A DNA stretch of 64,000 nucleotides from Niallia sp. XMNu-256 (GCF_036670015.1 NZ_CP137636.1:2644501-2708500), one strand, 5' to 3'. Shown: positions 54,001-63,842, numbered from the stretch's first letter. The notes: a model not told the origin generated them from the letters alone. Translations and numbers: made by a program.

Positions 54001-54571
54001 CCCGGTTTAAATTCTCTTCTGTATCCTTTAGTTTTCCTTCCGCTTGCTTTTTTCTTGTTTTATATTTTAATACTCCTGCGGCTTCCTCAAAAATCGTACG
54101 TCGTTCCTCTGGTTTACTATTTAAGACCTCTTCGACTTTTCCTTGACTAATAATCGAAAACGCTTCACGTCCAAGACCTGAATCCATAAATAGATCAACG
54201 ATATCTTTTAATCTGCATGCCTGTTTATTAATAGAAAACTCACTTTCACCTGAACGAAATACTCTGCGTGTTACACTGATTTCATTATAATCAACCGGAA
54301 GTGCCCCGTCTTCATTATTCAAAGTGAGCGTTACTTCAGCAAAGTTTAGAGGTTTTCGGGAGTCACTGCCCGAAAAAATGATATCCTCCATTTTTGAGCC
54401 GCGAAGTGATTTAACAGATTGTTCTCCTAAAACCCAGCGAATAGCATCGGTAATATTACTTTTTCCACTTCCATTTGGGCCAACTACAGCCGTAACACCT
54501 GGAACAAAATCCACTGCTATTCGCTCAGCAAACGATTTGAAGCCAATAATTTCTAATCGTTTTAAAAACAC
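51005..54571 (-). CDS. smc: Chromosome segregation ATPase Smc
   Basis: An 1188-residue SMC protein, partner of ScpA/ScpB in chromosome organisation. The head has Walker A GPNGSGKSNI near 32-41. Two long coiled coils flank a hinge at about 505-640 (GYAGFFQGVKEVL, GRATFLPL, GGSMTGGALK). The C-terminal half-head carries the signature LSGGERTLTA and Walker B FCILDEAEAALDEANV. Length is normal. It lies between rnc and ftsY, as in Bacillus. Confidence 0.98.
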   Translation of the reverse strand: MFLKRLEIIGFKSFAERIAVDFVPGVTAVVGPNGSGKSNITDAIRWVLGEQSVKSLRGSKMEDIIFSGSDSRKPLNFAEVTLTLNNEDGALPVDYNEISVTRRVFRSGESEFSINKQACRLKDIVDLFMDSGLGREAFSIISQGKVEEVLNSKPEERRTIFEEAAGVLKYKTRKKQAEGKLKDTEENLNRVNDILFELERQIEPLKIQSSIAKDYLAQKEELQQVEVAVTVYEIEELHDKWKKLSDTVEEYKGTELKQSTILQAKEAQYEQLRDKMAALDESINDLQTILLHTSEELEKLEGRKEVLKERKKNASENKEQLERNLKEYTGKVSQLQEQKRNFKNQLDILKKETLTLKNQLKEKQAELDLISENIEQKIDDLKSEYIEVLNRQAAAKNELNFINQQLEQLQNRNLKQMDDNAKYIAERDEIVARVLEIKDSLRTVQQELKSHLILYREEHKRFINLKNEYEKQEKTLYQAYQYVQQTKSRKEMLEEMEEGYAGFFQGVKEVLKARGERLAGIEGAILELVSVPKEYDIAIETALGASMQHVVVQNEQHARSAIQYLKQNRYGRATFLPLNVIKGRTLSSGQLSMIEKHPAFIGVGSELISYDPKYKEVMTNLLGTVVITNDLKGANEMARLLQYRCRFVTLEGDLVNAGGSMTGGALKQNTTSLLSRKTELDELKEKMADMEAKTIKLEEKVKGLKKQVVEKESEIEQIRNHGEALRLKEQQIESRLRETEIQAKNMNERLSLYDLGRKEFETEHSKNKNRKERVEVLLNEFQKSIGELESEIESLNERKNKQTLSKDTLLADISELKVLVASKNEQYHHLNERLTIVINDLQESTEKLNFYNEDLQLLSSEMSVSSSGELQLKKAAEEKLADKNDTIALISSRREERLDLQGKHDDLELEIKELKRQIKGLTGIMKDEEVRLNRLDVELDNKLAHLSEEYLLSFEAAKEEYPLTIPIDEAKKKVKLIKLAIDELGNVNLGAIDEYERVSQRYEFLLQQKNDLVQAKDTLFQVIGEMDEEMKRRFQQTFDGVRFHFESVFRELFGGGKADLRLINPDDLLNTGVDIVAQPPGKKLQNLSLLSGGERTLTAIALLFSILKIRPVPFCILDEAEAALDEANVYRFSQYLKRYSRESQFIVITHRKGTMEEANVLYGVTMQESGVSKLVSVRLEDTHELVAQ

Positions 54572-54583
54572 CCTTTTTCCTCC

Positions 54584-55351
54584 TTACTCTGGACGCGTTT
54601 CTGAAAGAGGTTCTTGAAGATGGTTTTTAAGCTTTTCCAGAGCCATTTGTGCAGCATGCTGTTCTGCTGACTTTTTCGAACGGCCAGTGCCTGTACCAAT
54701 CTCAACACCATTTAATAGAACAACCGATACAAATTCCCGGCTGTGGGCAGGTCCTTTTTCTACTAATACTTTATATTGGAGCGGACCTGCATTATCGCGC
54801 TGGACCCATTCTTGAAGCTGACTTTTAAAGTCCATAACATATGAAAAAGCGCCTTCATCTACTTTCGGGAACACATGTTTTTCCAAAAATTGATAGACAT
54901 TTTCAATTCCTTTATCCAGAAATAATGCACCGATAAAAGCCTCAAAAACGTCTGCCAATAATGCTGGTCTCTCTCTTCCTCCCGTTAATTCCTCTCCCTT
55001 ACCAAGTAAAATATACTTTCCAAAATTTAATTCATTAGCAAATGATACAAGGGATGGTTCACACACAATTGCAGCCCTTAATTTTGTTAATTCACCTTCA
55101 CTCATCATCGGATATTTTAAGAACAAAAATTTTGATACCGTTAACTCAAGCACCGCATCACCTAGAAATTCAAGTCTTTCATTATCTTCATAAGGCTTCC
55201 GTCGATGTTCATTTACATAAGAGGAATGGGTGAAGGCTTGCTTTAATAGTTTCGTCTGGGTGAAAAAAATTCCAATATTCTCTTGGAATTCGTTAAATTG
55301 CTTGTCTGTTGTACGCATTGTTTTTTTCTCTTTTCCGTACTTGCTACGCAT
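54584..55351 (-). CDS. rnc: Ribonuclease III
   Basis: A 255-residue double-stranded RNA endonuclease. The catalytic signature is [14 protein letters not shown] near 57-70, and the second metal site is in [13 protein letters not shown] near 130. A C-terminal dsRNA-binding domain ([11 protein letters not shown] to AAQMALEKL) follows. The ATG at 55351 lies 8 bases after AAGGTGG; an upstream GTG at 55363 is less likely. In B. subtilis rnc-smc-ftsY form one operon, and the 12-base gap to smc agrees. Confidence 0.96.
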   Translation of the reverse strand: MRSKYGKEKKTMRTTDKQFNEFQENIGIFFTQTKLLKQAFTHSSYVNEHRRKPYEDNERLEFLGDAVLELTVSKFLFLKYPMMSEGELTKLRAAIVCEPSLVSFANELNFGKYILLGKGEELTGGRERPALLADVFEAFIGALFLDKGIENVYQFLEKHVFPKVDEGAFSYVMDFKSQLQEWVQRDNAGPLQYKVLVEKGPAHSREFVSVVLLNGVEIGTGTGRSKKSAEQHAAQMALEKLKNHLQEPLSETRPE

Positions 55352-55509
55352 GAATAATTCCACCTTATAATTATTAATCAGTTCACTAGTAAAAGTTTAC
55401 GTAATAATAGATAAAAACGCAAAAGTTTATAGATACTTTTTTCTCTCCTAAAAAGCTTTTACAAATTCACTTTCCCGCTATTGTTTATTTTTGTCCATAT
55501 ATTGAAGAA

Positions 55510-55529
55510 AGCCCCGTAAAAACGGAGCT
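55510..55529 (-). terminator. acpP terminator
   Basis: AGCTCCG / CGGGGCT stem with a TTTTTA loop on the minus strand, followed by TTCTTC. It marks the end of the FapR-controlled operon. Confidence 0.7.
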
Positions 55530-55548
55530 TTTTTCTTCTAGCTTGTGA

Positions 55549-55782
55549 TTATAGTTTTGCCTGTATGTAAGTTACAGCATCACCGACTGTTGCAATCTTT
55601 TCTGCATCATCGTCAGAGATTTCCATATCGAATTCATCTTCAAGTTCCATAACAAGTTCAACTACATCTAGGGAATCTGCACCTAGATCATCTTTGAAAG
55701 AAGCCTCTAATTTAACTTCTGATTCTTCTACACCTAGACGGTCTACAATGATCTTTGTTACGCGCTCTAATACTTCTGCCAT
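55549..55782 (-). CDS. acpP: Acyl carrier protein
   Basis: A 77-residue acidic carrier of fatty-acid intermediates. The phosphopantetheine serine is in [11 protein letters not shown] near residue 37. It is last in the fapR-plsX-fabD-fabG-acpP operon, about 100 bases after fabG, with AGGGGAGG before the ATG. Confidence 0.97.
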   Translation of the reverse strand: MAEVLERVTKIIVDRLGVEESEVKLEASFKDDLGADSLDVVELVMELEDEFDMEISDDDAEKIATVGDAVTYIQAKL

Positions 55783-55884
55783 TGTTTGTTCACCTCCCCT
55801 CAGGTCATTATAGTGGATTTCTTTACAAAAGTGAAACCTTTTTTTGAAGAAATAGTTGAAATAAGACGGAAGGAAAATGGATTC

Positions 55885-56631
55885 TTATTCCATCACCATT
55901 CCACCATTTACATGAATGGTTTGTCCTGTAATATATCTACTCTCATTGGATGCTAAAAAGACAACGGCATTGGCAATATCCTTTGGTTCGCCAAATTGCG
56001 CTAAAGGAATCGTTTTTAACATTTCCTCTTGTATTTCTTGTGATAATGTATCCGTCATTTCAGTAGTTATGAAGCCTGGAGCCACAGCGTTTACAGTAAT
56101 CCCTCGAGAAGCAAGTTCTTTTGCGCTAGTCTTTGTTAAGCCAATCACACCTGCTTTAGCAGCTACATAATTAGCTTGTCCAGGATTTCCGCTAACCCCA
56201 ACAACCGATGAAATATTGATAATACGACCGCTTCTTTGCCTCATCATTTGTCGAGTTACTGCCTTTGTACAAAGAAAAACACCTTTTAAATTCGTATTTA
56301 CTACGTCATCCCATTCATTTTCCTTCATACGCATAAGGAGATTATCCCTAGTAATCCCTGCATTATTCACTAAAATATCAAGGGCACCAAAACGATCGAT
56401 GGTTTCCTTTACCATATTTGACACAGATTCGCTATTTGAAACATCCCCCTGAATAATAAAAGCGTCACGACCTAACACTTTTATTTCATCCACAACTTGG
56501 GACGCTTTTGCCTCGCTGCCCGCATAATTGACGGCAACATCTGCACCCTGTTTTGCTAATTCAATGGCAATTTCACGTCCAATTCCTCGTGATGCTCCAG
56601 TTACTAACGCTTTTTTTCCTGCTAGTTTCAT
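55885..56631 (-). CDS. fabG: 3-oxoacyl-ACP reductase FabG
   Basis: A 248-residue short-chain dehydrogenase that reduces 3-ketoacyl-ACP with NADPH in the elongation cycle. [12 protein letters not shown] binds the cofactor, [14 protein letters not shown] follows, and the catalytic Ser-Tyr-Lys set is in the INISSVVG and [10 protein letters not shown] segments (Y near 155). Its start overlaps the fabD stop by four bases (ATGA), so translation is coupled. Confidence 0.97.
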   Translation of the reverse strand: MKLAGKKALVTGASRGIGREIAIELAKQGADVAVNYAGSEAKASQVVDEIKVLGRDAFIIQGDVSNSESVSNMVKETIDRFGALDILVNNAGITRDNLLMRMKENEWDDVVNTNLKGVFLCTKAVTRQMMRQRSGRIINISSVVGVSGNPGQANYVAAKAGVIGLTKTSAKELASRGITVNAVAPGFITTEMTDTLSQEIQEEMLKTIPLAQFGEPKDIANAVVFLASNESRYITGQTIHVNGGMVME

Positions 56632-57575
56632 TTTGTTCCCTCCTTCAATGCTTCCATTACGACTTCACTTGATTCCAAATCATTTACAGCATATGTTTTT
56701 ACAGTGCGACTTACCTTTTTCACGAGTCCTGATAACACCTTTCCTGGACCAATTTCAATAAAAGTATCTACACCAGAATCAATTAAGTATTCCACTGTTT
56801 TCTCCCATTGTACAGGTGAATACAGCTGTTGAATTAACTTTTCTTTAATATCAGCGGCTTCAGTCATTTGTGTTGCGGCAACATTAGTAATGACTGGAAT
56901 TTCAGCCCCTTTTATCGTCATATCATCTAGTACTTCTTTTAATTTTTCGGCTGCTGGTTTCATAAGCTCGGAGTGGAATGGACCACTCACTTCAAGAGGT
57001 AGGACCCGCTTAGCCCCCGCTTCTTTTGCTTTAACTCCCGCCAATTCAACCCCTTTTGCCGTTCCAGATATTACGATTTGCCCTGGGCAATTAATATTTG
57101 CTAATTGAACAAGATGGCCACTTTCTGTGATCTCATTTGTCACTTCTGCCAGTTTATCGCGGTCAAGTCCAAGCACTGCTGCCATTGTACCTTCTCCATT
57201 CGGTACAGCATTCTCCATAAATTCGCCTCTTTTACGCACAGCATATACTCCTTCATCGAATGAAAAAGCACCTGCCGCCACAAGAGCGGTATACTCTCCC
57301 AAACTATGACCCGCTACATAATCTGGGGTAATTCCAGACTTTTTAAAATGCTCAAGAATCGCAATACTTGTTGTAAGTAGTGCAGGTTGTGCATTTGTGG
57401 TTAATGTCAATTCATTTTGCGGGCCTTCAAAAATAAGCTTCGAAAGCGGGTATCCTAATTTTTGATCAGCTAATGAAAAATACTGTTCCGAAGGTTTATA
57501 AGCTTCTACTAAAGTCTTTCCCATGCCAACCGTTTGAGAACCTTGACCTGGAAAAATAAATGCAATTTTACCCAT
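56628..57575 (-). CDS. fabD: Malonyl-CoA:ACP transacylase FabD
   Basis: A 315-residue acyltransferase that loads malonate onto [15 protein letters not shown] is N-terminal, the nucleophilic serine is in [10 protein letters not shown] near 92, and the catalytic histidine in GPFHSELM near 202. It starts 22 bases after plsX ends. Confidence 0.97.
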   Translation of the reverse strand: MGKIAFIFPGQGSQTVGMGKTLVEAYKPSEQYFSLADQKLGYPLSKLIFEGPQNELTLTTNAQPALLTTSIAILEHFKKSGITPDYVAGHSLGEYTALVAAGAFSFDEGVYAVRKRGEFMENAVPNGEGTMAAVLGLDRDKLAEVTNEITESGHLVQLANINCPGQIVISGTAKGVELAGVKAKEAGAKRVLPLEVSGPFHSELMKPAAEKLKEVLDDMTIKGAEIPVITNVAATQMTEAADIKEKLIQQLYSPVQWEKTVEYLIDSGVDTFIEIGPGKVLSGLVKKVSRTVKTYAVNDLESSEVVMEALKEGTK

Positions 57576-57597
57576 TCTTTTCCTCCTACATTGTCAT

Positions 57598-58581
57598 TTA
57601 GCTATTTTGGACAGCTTCTTTAATTTTTTCCGTTACTTTATAATCAACCATCGTTTTAGCTTGTCTAATGGCATTATAAATAGCGTTGGCATCTGATGAG
57701 CCGTGTGCTTTAATAACAGGGGCCTTCAAACCAAAAAGTCCAGCACCACCATATTCCGAATAATCCATTTTAGTTTTTAATCCATATAGATTAGGTTTTA
57801 AAACAGCAGCAGCTAGTTTGGTTTTTACACTAGACGTTAAAGTGGTTTTTAACATCTTCATAATAGACATCGCTGTACCTTCGATTGTTTTCAAAACCAT
57901 ATTTCCGGTAAACCCATCTGTTACAACAACATCAGCAACCCCATCGAGAAGGTCGCGTGCTTCGACATTTCCGATAAAATGAATATCGGCTTTTTGTAAC
58001 AGTTCGTATGTATGTTTTGTTAATTCATTGCCTTTTGTTTCTTCTGTTCCAATATTCAATAAGCCTACTCGTGGCCGATTAACCCCTCTTACCTTCTCAC
58101 TGTAAATGGAACCCATTAATGCATATTGAACAAGGTGTTCCGGCTTTGCATCAGCATTTGCACCAACATCTAAGAGGATAAACCCTTCTCCACCAATTGT
58201 GGGTAATGTTGGTGTTAAGGCTGGCCTTTCAATTCCTTGAATCCTGCCAACGATAAATAATCCTGCAGCCATTAATGCCCCTGTATTTCCAGCGGATATA
58301 CAGGCATCTGCTCTTCCTTCATTTACCTCTTTGGCAGCTAACACCATGGAAGCATTTTTCTTTCTTCGTACTGCTCTTACAGGTTCATCCGTCCCAAGAA
58401 TCACTTCATCGGTATGGATAATCTCGATTCTCTCTGAATTCTTTATGTATTCCTTAATTTTAGGCTCATCCCCAACTAAAACAACACTCACATCAGAAAA
58501 AGCTTCAATCGCTTTTAGGGCACCATGTACAATCTCTTTTGGGGCATGATCTCCACCCATTGCATCAATTGCGATTCTCAT
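57598..58581 (-). CDS. plsX: Phosphate acyltransferase PlsX
   Basis: A 327-residue enzyme that makes acyl-phosphate from acyl-ACP, the first step of PlsX/PlsY phospholipid synthesis. [16 protein letters not shown], the [10 protein letters not shown] loop and [14 protein letters not shown] are conserved. It lies second in the fapR operon, 64 bases after fapR. Confidence 0.97.
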   Translation of the reverse strand: MRIAIDAMGGDHAPKEIVHGALKAIEAFSDVSVVLVGDEPKIKEYIKNSERIEIIHTDEVILGTDEPVRAVRRKKNASMVLAAKEVNEGRADACISAGNTGALMAAGLFIVGRIQGIERPALTPTLPTIGGEGFILLDVGANADAKPEHLVQYALMGSIYSEKVRGVNRPRVGLLNIGTEETKGNELTKHTYELLQKADIHFIGNVEARDLLDGVADVVVTDGFTGNMVLKTIEGTAMSIMKMLKTTLTSSVKTKLAAAVLKPNLYGLKTKMDYSEYGGAGLFGLKAPVIKAHGSSDANAIYNAIRQAKTMVDYKVTEKIKEAVQNS

Positions 58582-58645
58582 ATTTGCTTATTCACAACTC
58601 CCTTATCCACCTGTTTTACCTGAACATCATAACTGCAGACTTTCA

Positions 58646-59209
58646 TTACATGTTTGTTCGATACATATCAAATTCGCCTTTAAATACAAGCTCCTGATTC
58701 ACATAACTTTTGACCTCAACTGTAGTTCTACCTGTCTCACGATCAATATTAACGACTTTTGCTTTTGCGACAACACGTTCATTTTCCTTAACAGAACGGA
58801 TAAAATGAATGTTTGCTTTTGCTGTCAAAGCAAGTTCCTCGTTTATAAGGGCTACAGCTAATGAATTGGCTTGCGCAAACAAATGATGTCCACGAGCGAT
58901 GCCATTTCGTTTAAACACATGTTCCGTTTTGACATCAAAAATAGATATCGCCGTTTTATCTAATTCGATATCAATAATTTCCCCTATTACCTCATCAATT
59001 GGCAGCGAGCGAACTTCATTATCAAACTTTGTTTCTGCTACATTTTTAATTCGTTCTCTTAGTTCAGGAATGGATAACTCAAGGCGATCGAGACGAATCG
59101 TTTGTACACTGACGGAGAACTGTTGTGCTAATTCTTCATCGGTTACAAACGGATTTTCTTTTATCGTCTGTTGTAATAGTTTTTGTCTATCCCGTTTATT
59201 TCGTTTCAT
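58646..59209 (-). CDS. fapR: Fatty acid and phospholipid biosynthesis repressor FapR
   Basis: A 187-residue repressor whose DNA binding is released by malonyl-CoA. The N-terminal helix-turn-helix is [20 protein letters not shown], and a hot-dog effector domain follows from about 75 ([16 protein letters not shown] lines the ligand tunnel). The start at 59209 gives [12 protein letters not shown], as in B. subtilis; an ATG five codons earlier is possible. The operator lies directly upstream, so fapR represses its own operon. Confidence 0.96.
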   Translation of the reverse strand: MKRNKRDRQKLLQQTIKENPFVTDEELAQQFSVSVQTIRLDRLELSIPELRERIKNVAETKFDNEVRSLPIDEVIGEIIDIELDKTAISIFDVKTEHVFKRNGIARGHHLFAQANSLAVALINEELALTAKANIHFIRSVKENERVVAKAKVVNIDRETGRTTVEVKSYVNQELVFKGEFDMYRTNM

Positions 59210-59224
59210 TTTGACACCATCCAT

Positions 59225-59245
59225 GATACTAAGACTAGGTACTAA
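59225..59245 (-). promoter_or_regulatory. FapR operator
   Basis: On the minus strand TTAGTACCTAGTCTTAGTAT is an inverted repeat matching the FapR box. It lies between the predicted -10 and the fapR start codon, at the transcription start region, as expected for repression. Confidence 0.9.
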
Positions 59246-59249
59246 AAGT

Positions 59250-59278
59250 AGTATATAATTAAGAAAAGCAGATTGCAA
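59250..59278 (-). promoter_or_regulatory. SigA-type promoter of the fapR operon
   Basis: On the minus strand TTGCAA (59273-59278) and TATACT (59250-59255) are separated by 17 bases. The -35 lies within the recG terminator hairpin, so the two signals share sequence. Confidence 0.65.
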
Positions 59279-59313
59279 GAAATAAAGTAGTCATTTCTAA
59301 ACCATCTGCTTTT
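59264..59313 (-). terminator. recG terminator
   Basis: AAAAGCAGAT / ATCTGCTTTT stem with an inner GAAATGA / TTATTTC pairing, followed by CTTAATT on the minus strand. It lies directly after recG. Confidence 0.7.
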
Positions 59314-59318
59314 CGCGT

Positions 59319-61370
59319 TTAATCTAACTTTTCACCTTGCAAGATCCCAGATTTTGCCAAATAATCCCTTAGCAGCTTATAGTCTTCCGCATTCCAAAAG
59401 TAAGGTGATTCTACTAAAATAGCTGCATCCCCTCTTGCTGTTTCTAAAGCCGCAAAATCGTGGACCATATCAGCCATTTTGAATTCGGGCAAGCCGCTTT
59501 GTTTTTTACCGAAAAAGTCGCCGGGACCTCGTAGTTCTAGATCTTTTTCACTCAGAAGAAACCCATCATTCGTTTCGGTCATGATTTTCATTCTTTCTTT
59601 CCCTGTTTCTGATTTTGGGTCAGCGAGGAGGATACAATAAGACTGATCACTGCCACGCCCAACTCGACCCCTTAATTGATGGAGCTGAGATAATCCGAAA
59701 CGCTCCGCATCATAAATCACCATAAGTGTTGCATTCGGAACATTCACACCTACTTCAACTACAGTTGTCGAAACAAGAATGTGATATTTATTTTCACTAA
59801 AAGCCTTCATGACTTCATCCTTCTCATCCGCAGGCAGCCTTCCATGCATAAGGCCAACTTGAAACCGATTTTGAAAATAATGAACGAGGGAACTATGCAC
59901 ATCAATCGCATTTTGAACATCTAGCTTATCCGATTCTTCAATTAACGGACAGATCACATAAACTTGATGACCTCTTTGTAATTCCTTCTCAACAAAACTA
60001 AGAACCCGATCTAACATATTTGGCTTAACCCAATACGTTTCAATACTTTTTCTACCAGCAGGCATTTCATCAATAATCGATACATCCATTTCACCAAAAA
60101 CAGTAATAGCAAGTGTTCGTGGAATCGGTGTTGCCGTCATAAACAAAACATCTGGATTTTCACCTTTTTCACGAAGAATCCTGCGTTGCTCAACACCAAA
60201 CCGGTGCTGCTCATCGGTAATAACTAATCCAAGGCGATGAAATTCCACCTCATCTTGGATTAAGGCATGGGTTCCAATTAAAACATCGATATCGCCTGCT
60301 TGCAGTTGTGAAAGAATTTCCTTTCGACGCTTTCCTTTTACTGAACTAGTTAATAATTCACAGCGAATCTCTAAATGTACAAACAATTGTTTTAGAGATT
60401 CGACATGCTGCTCAGCTAAAATTTCAGTTGGTACCATTAATGCCCCTTGAAACCCTGCTGTTACTGTGGCTAGTAACGATATTGCTGCGACAGCTGTTTT
60501 CCCTGAACCAACATCGCCTTGTAAAAGCCGGTTCATCCGATATGGACTTTCCATATCAGACAATATTTCATTTACAACCCGATTTTGTGCATTTGTTAAT
60601 GGAAAGGGGAGAGTTTCAATAAACTTCTCTACTTTTTCCAATGAAATTTCCTGCAAAATTCCTTTTGAATTCTCCCTCTCAATCTTTCTTAACGCTTGCA
60701 TTTTTAATTGAAACAATAGAAATTCTTCATATATGAAACGCCTTCTTGCCTGCTTTAAGTCATTTCCGTTTTTCGGGTAGTGAAGCGTCTGTAACGCTTC
60801 TTGAATACTCATTAACTTATATTTTTGCCTTAATGAATTTGGGATGGTTTCTTCTACAAGCTGTCCATACTGTGTCATCGCTAATTGCAGACAGCGTCTC
60901 ATTCCTTTAACCGTCATTTTCCCTTTAACAGGATAAATAGGTTCAAAGTCTTGAGAATGGGATGAACCGATTTTCAGCTCATTCGCAGTCAATGTTTGCC
61001 TATGACTATCCCATTTACCTGAGACCGTAACGGTTTCATTAATAGTAATTTTTTTCTTTAAGTACGGTTGGTTAAAAAACACCACACTAATTAAATAGCG
61101 GTCAACAAGTAAACGAATCATTAATCGTGATCGTTTCCGCCCATAATAGGTAAGAGAAGGCTCACTATGAACCTTCCCTTCGATTGTAATTTTCTCTTCA
61201 TGACTTACCTCAGACAAATCACGCAAACGATAATCTTCATATCGATACGGAAAATGAAATAATAATTCTTGAATATTATATATATTCATTTCTGCTAAGG
61301 CTTGAGCGGTTTCGTCACCAATTCCTTTTATCTCTGTAACGGATTGAGTTAATACATTAGTCACTTTCAT
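59319..61370 (-). CDS. recG: ATP-dependent DNA helicase RecG
   Basis: A 683-residue branch-migration helicase for stalled replication forks. A wedge (OB) domain lies in about 65-150. Superfamily 2 motifs are GDVGSGKT (near 294), MVPTEILAEQH, TDEQHRFGVEQR, TATPIPRTL, and LVSTTVVEVGVNVPNAT with QLRGRVGR. The C-terminal TRG hook is present (LRGPGDFFGKKQSG). I start at the ATG at 61370 (MKVTNVL); no strong ribosome binding site is visible. sdaAA/sdaAB, next to it in B. subtilis, are absent. Confidence 0.95.
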   Translation of the reverse strand: MKVTNVLTQSVTEIKGIGDETAQALAEMNIYNIQELLFHFPYRYEDYRLRDLSEVSHEEKITIEGKVHSEPSLTYYGRKRSRLMIRLLVDRYLISVVFFNQPYLKKKITINETVTVSGKWDSHRQTLTANELKIGSSHSQDFEPIYPVKGKMTVKGMRRCLQLAMTQYGQLVEETIPNSLRQKYKLMSIQEALQTLHYPKNGNDLKQARRRFIYEEFLLFQLKMQALRKIERENSKGILQEISLEKVEKFIETLPFPLTNAQNRVVNEILSDMESPYRMNRLLQGDVGSGKTAVAAISLLATVTAGFQGALMVPTEILAEQHVESLKQLFVHLEIRCELLTSSVKGKRRKEILSQLQAGDIDVLIGTHALIQDEVEFHRLGLVITDEQHRFGVEQRRILREKGENPDVLFMTATPIPRTLAITVFGEMDVSIIDEMPAGRKSIETYWVKPNMLDRVLSFVEKELQRGHQVYVICPLIEESDKLDVQNAIDVHSSLVHYFQNRFQVGLMHGRLPADEKDEVMKAFSENKYHILVSTTVVEVGVNVPNATLMVIYDAERFGLSQLHQLRGRVGRGSDQSYCILLADPKSETGKERMKIMTETNDGFLLSEKDLELRGPGDFFGKKQSGLPEFKMADMVHDFAALETARGDAAILVESPYFWNAEDYKLLRDYLAKSGILQGEKLD

Positions 61371-61450
61371 AAGCAGCACAAGAAATCATCATGAATTCTG
61401 TTATGCTACTTCACCCCTCCCTTATCTATAAGTTCTATCAAAGGGGAGCA

Positions 61451-63121
61451 TTACTCTACTGAAATAATAAAAGGATATAACGGTTGATTCCCGTTATGAA
61501 CCTCGACTTCTACATCCTCATACTGTTCTTCGATTAATCCAGTTAGTGATGCAACATCCTCTTCTGTTGCATCTTCTCCCTTTAGAATGGTCACAATTTC
61601 TGAGTCTTCATCAATCATTTTTTTCAATAGTTCGTTTGCAGTCACTCGTTTATCTTTATTTTTGATAATGATTTTACCGTCTAAAATCCCCATAAAATCA
61701 TCCTTTTCGATCGAAAGTCCATCGATCATCGTATCACGAACAGCAAACGTGATTTGACCTGTTTTAACATGTTCGAAAGCTTGGGACATGCTTTGTTTAT
61801 TCGTTGGTAAATCAGTATTAGGGTTAAAAGCAAGTAAAGCTGCCATCCCTTGTGGTACTGTTTTCGATGGGACAACAACGACCTCTACATCACTTACATC
61901 TGCTGCTTGTTCTGCCGCCATAATAATATTTTTATTATTTGGAAGGATAATTACTTTTTCTGCATGCACATCTTCAATTGCTTTTACAATATCCTCTGTG
62001 CTTGGGTTCATTGTTTGTCCGCCTTCAATAACTACATTGGCTCCGATACTTTTGAAAAGCTCAGCAATCCCACTTCCCATTGAAACAGTTACAACTCCAT
62101 ACTCTTGTTTTGTTTTTGGCTCATGGTTAACAACAGCATGAGTTTCACCAACAATATTTGTATGTTGTTTTCTCATATTTTCAATCTTCATGTTCAAAAG
62201 ACTGCCATATTGCTGGCCATAGCTCAACACATCACCTGGATTCTCGGAATGGATATGAACTTTAACAACTTCTTCATCCGAAATGACCAAGAGAGAATCA
62301 CCGAATTGACTTATTTCTTGACGAAAATCCTCTTCTGAAAAAGGCTTTTGGGCACGTTTTTGATCTTTTAAATCCACCATAAACTCTGTACAATAACCAA
62401 ACACGATGTCCTCTGTATTCATATGACTCTGAGCACTCATATGATGTTCTGCGCTTACAAGTTCTTCCATTGAAGGCAAAGCCGTCGTAGAATCCGATAA
62501 TGGTTCTCCTTTTAATTGCGCAAGGAAGCCTTCATAAACATACACAAGTCCTTGACCTCCACTATCTACTACACCGACTTCTTTTAGTACGGGTAATAAT
62601 TCAGGAGTTCTCTTTAAAGATGCTTTAGCTTCTTTTACAACTTCACTCATTACATATATGATGTCATCATTCTTTTCTGCAGCTCTGACTGCGGCTTTTG
62701 CTGAGTCTTTAGCTACCGTTAAAATCGTCCCTTCTACTGGCTTCATAACCGCCTTATAGGCTGTTTCAACTCCAGTTTGAAAGGCTTGCGCAAATTCTTT
62801 ATTGTTAATAGACTCTCTCTTTTCAATGGATTTAGAAAACCCCCTGAAAAGCTGGGAAAGAATAACGCCTGAGTTGCCGCGGGCTCCCATTAATAAACCT
62901 TTTGAAAGAGCTGCACCGACTTTTCCAATGTGCGTTACGGTTTGCCCTTTTACTGCTTTTGCACCGGAATTGATCGATAAACTCATATTTGTTCCGGTAT
63001 CTCCATCTGGGACCGGGAAAACATTCAGTGCATCTACGTATTCTGCATTAGCAGATAAATGGTTAGCCCCCTGGATCACCATCTCTGCAAAACGTTTACC
63101 GTCCAAAACTGTTATTGACAC
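61451..63121 (-). CDS. fakA: Fatty acid kinase catalytic subunit FakA (YloV)
   Basis: A 556-residue DAK2/DegV-like kinase (YloV family) that with FakB phosphorylates exogenous fatty acids. The N-terminal Dak phosphatase-like domain carries VFPVPDGDTGTNMSLS near 36-51 and GARGNSGVILSQL near 84-96. The C-terminal part (from about 330) is DegV-like. The GTG at 63121 is chosen because AGGGAGG lies seven bases upstream; it starts MSITVLDGKRF like its relatives. It follows yloU by 17 bases. Confidence 0.93.
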   Translation of the reverse strand: MSITVLDGKRFAEMVIQGANHLSANAEYVDALNVFPVPDGDTGTNMSLSINSGAKAVKGQTVTHIGKVGAALSKGLLMGARGNSGVILSQLFRGFSKSIEKRESINNKEFAQAFQTGVETAYKAVMKPVEGTILTVAKDSAKAAVRAAEKNDDIIYVMSEVVKEAKASLKRTPELLPVLKEVGVVDSGGQGLVYVYEGFLAQLKGEPLSDSTTALPSMEELVSAEHHMSAQSHMNTEDIVFGYCTEFMVDLKDQKRAQKPFSEEDFRQEISQFGDSLLVISDEEVVKVHIHSENPGDVLSYGQQYGSLLNMKIENMRKQHTNIVGETHAVVNHEPKTKQEYGVVTVSMGSGIAELFKSIGANVVIEGGQTMNPSTEDIVKAIEDVHAEKVIILPNNKNIIMAAEQAADVSDVEVVVVPSKTVPQGMAALLAFNPNTDLPTNKQSMSQAFEHVKTGQITFAVRDTMIDGLSIEKDDFMGILDGKIIIKNKDKRVTANELLKKMIDEDSEIVTILKGEDATEEDVASLTGLIEEQYEDVEVEVHNGNQPLYPFIISVE

Positions 63122-63138
63122 AATCCTTCCTCCCTCAA

Positions 63139-63501
63139 TCACGGATTCGTTACACGAACACCCTGTACGAATATATTTACTGTGTCAACGGCAAGTCCAA
63201 CTGTTCTGTCCAATGTATACTTTACTTTGGATTGAACATTATGGGCGATTTCGGAAATTTTTGTTCCGTAACTAACAATAATATACATATCAATATGAAC
63301 TTGTTCATCCTCTTGACGAACAATTACTCCACGGGTAAAATTTTCTTTTCGTAATATATCAGTGAATCCATCTTTAATTTGATTTTTAGATGCCATTCCA
63401 ACAATTCCATAACAATCGACTGCCGCTCCACCTGCAATGGTGGCAATTACATCATTTGAAATATCAATCTGTCCGTATGTAGTGGTTAATTCGATGGACA
63501 T
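63139..63501 (-). CDS. yloU: Asp23/Gls24 family protein YloU
   Basis: A 120-residue Asp23-family protein, cytoplasmic and often cell envelope-stress related. TYGQIDISNDVIATIAGGAA and GIVGMASKNQIKDG (N-terminal) and VDMYIIVSYG-like VHIDMYIIVSYGTKI are typical. It forms a pair with fakA. The start has GGGGGAAT upstream. Confidence 0.88.
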   Translation of the reverse strand: MSIELTTTYGQIDISNDVIATIAGGAAVDCYGIVGMASKNQIKDGFTDILRKENFTRGVIVRQEDEQVHIDMYIIVSYGTKISEIAHNVQSKVKYTLDRTVGLAVDTVNIFVQGVRVTNP

Positions 63502-63842
63502 GTGTTATTCCCCCTTTTGGAATTTGCTCCTTGACTAAAAACATTTTACTATATCGAACCTCTTTTTGAAAGTTATTCTTATGATGTACTTATTTCGTCA
63601 TCTCTCCGGGTAATTTTTAACGTGTGTTGCTGATTTTTATTGCATTCAACATGTTTGTGTGATAAATTATTAAGGTATATTTTAATGGACGAAAAACGCA
63701 ACACTAGCGGTTTTTCACATTAAGGCCCATTTATTTGGGCATGCCAATATGGCTACAGGAGATGTGGCGTAAAAGCCAGCTCTATAAAAATGGAATATAA
63801 CTGAAAGCAGCTTTCAGTTTTTGCAGCAAGGAGGGAAAATAA
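63502..63842. promoter_or_regulatory. Divergent yloU/rpmB promoter region and rpmB leader
   Basis: On the plus strand an extended -10 promoter (TTGCAT 63640-63645, 17 bases, TGA-TAAATT 63660-63668) drives rpmB with a leader of about 165 bases. The leader contains GGCCCA / TGGGC-type and GGCG / AGCC-type stems and a terminator-like hairpin at 63799-63822. The yloU promoter is on the minus strand within 63510-63600. No gene is visible. Confidence 0.55.
63799..63822 (+). terminator. Terminator-like hairpin in the rpmB leader
   Basis: Perfect AACTGAAAG / CTTTCAGTT stem followed by TTTTT on the plus strand, ending about 5 bases before the AAGGAGGG of rpmB. Its position before a structural gene suggests attenuation rather than final termination. 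Confidence 0.5.

Noticed and set aside
62802-63275. Plus-strand open frame of 157 codons across fakA and yloU
   Set aside because: Antisense to two conserved genes and their junction, with no ribosome binding site.
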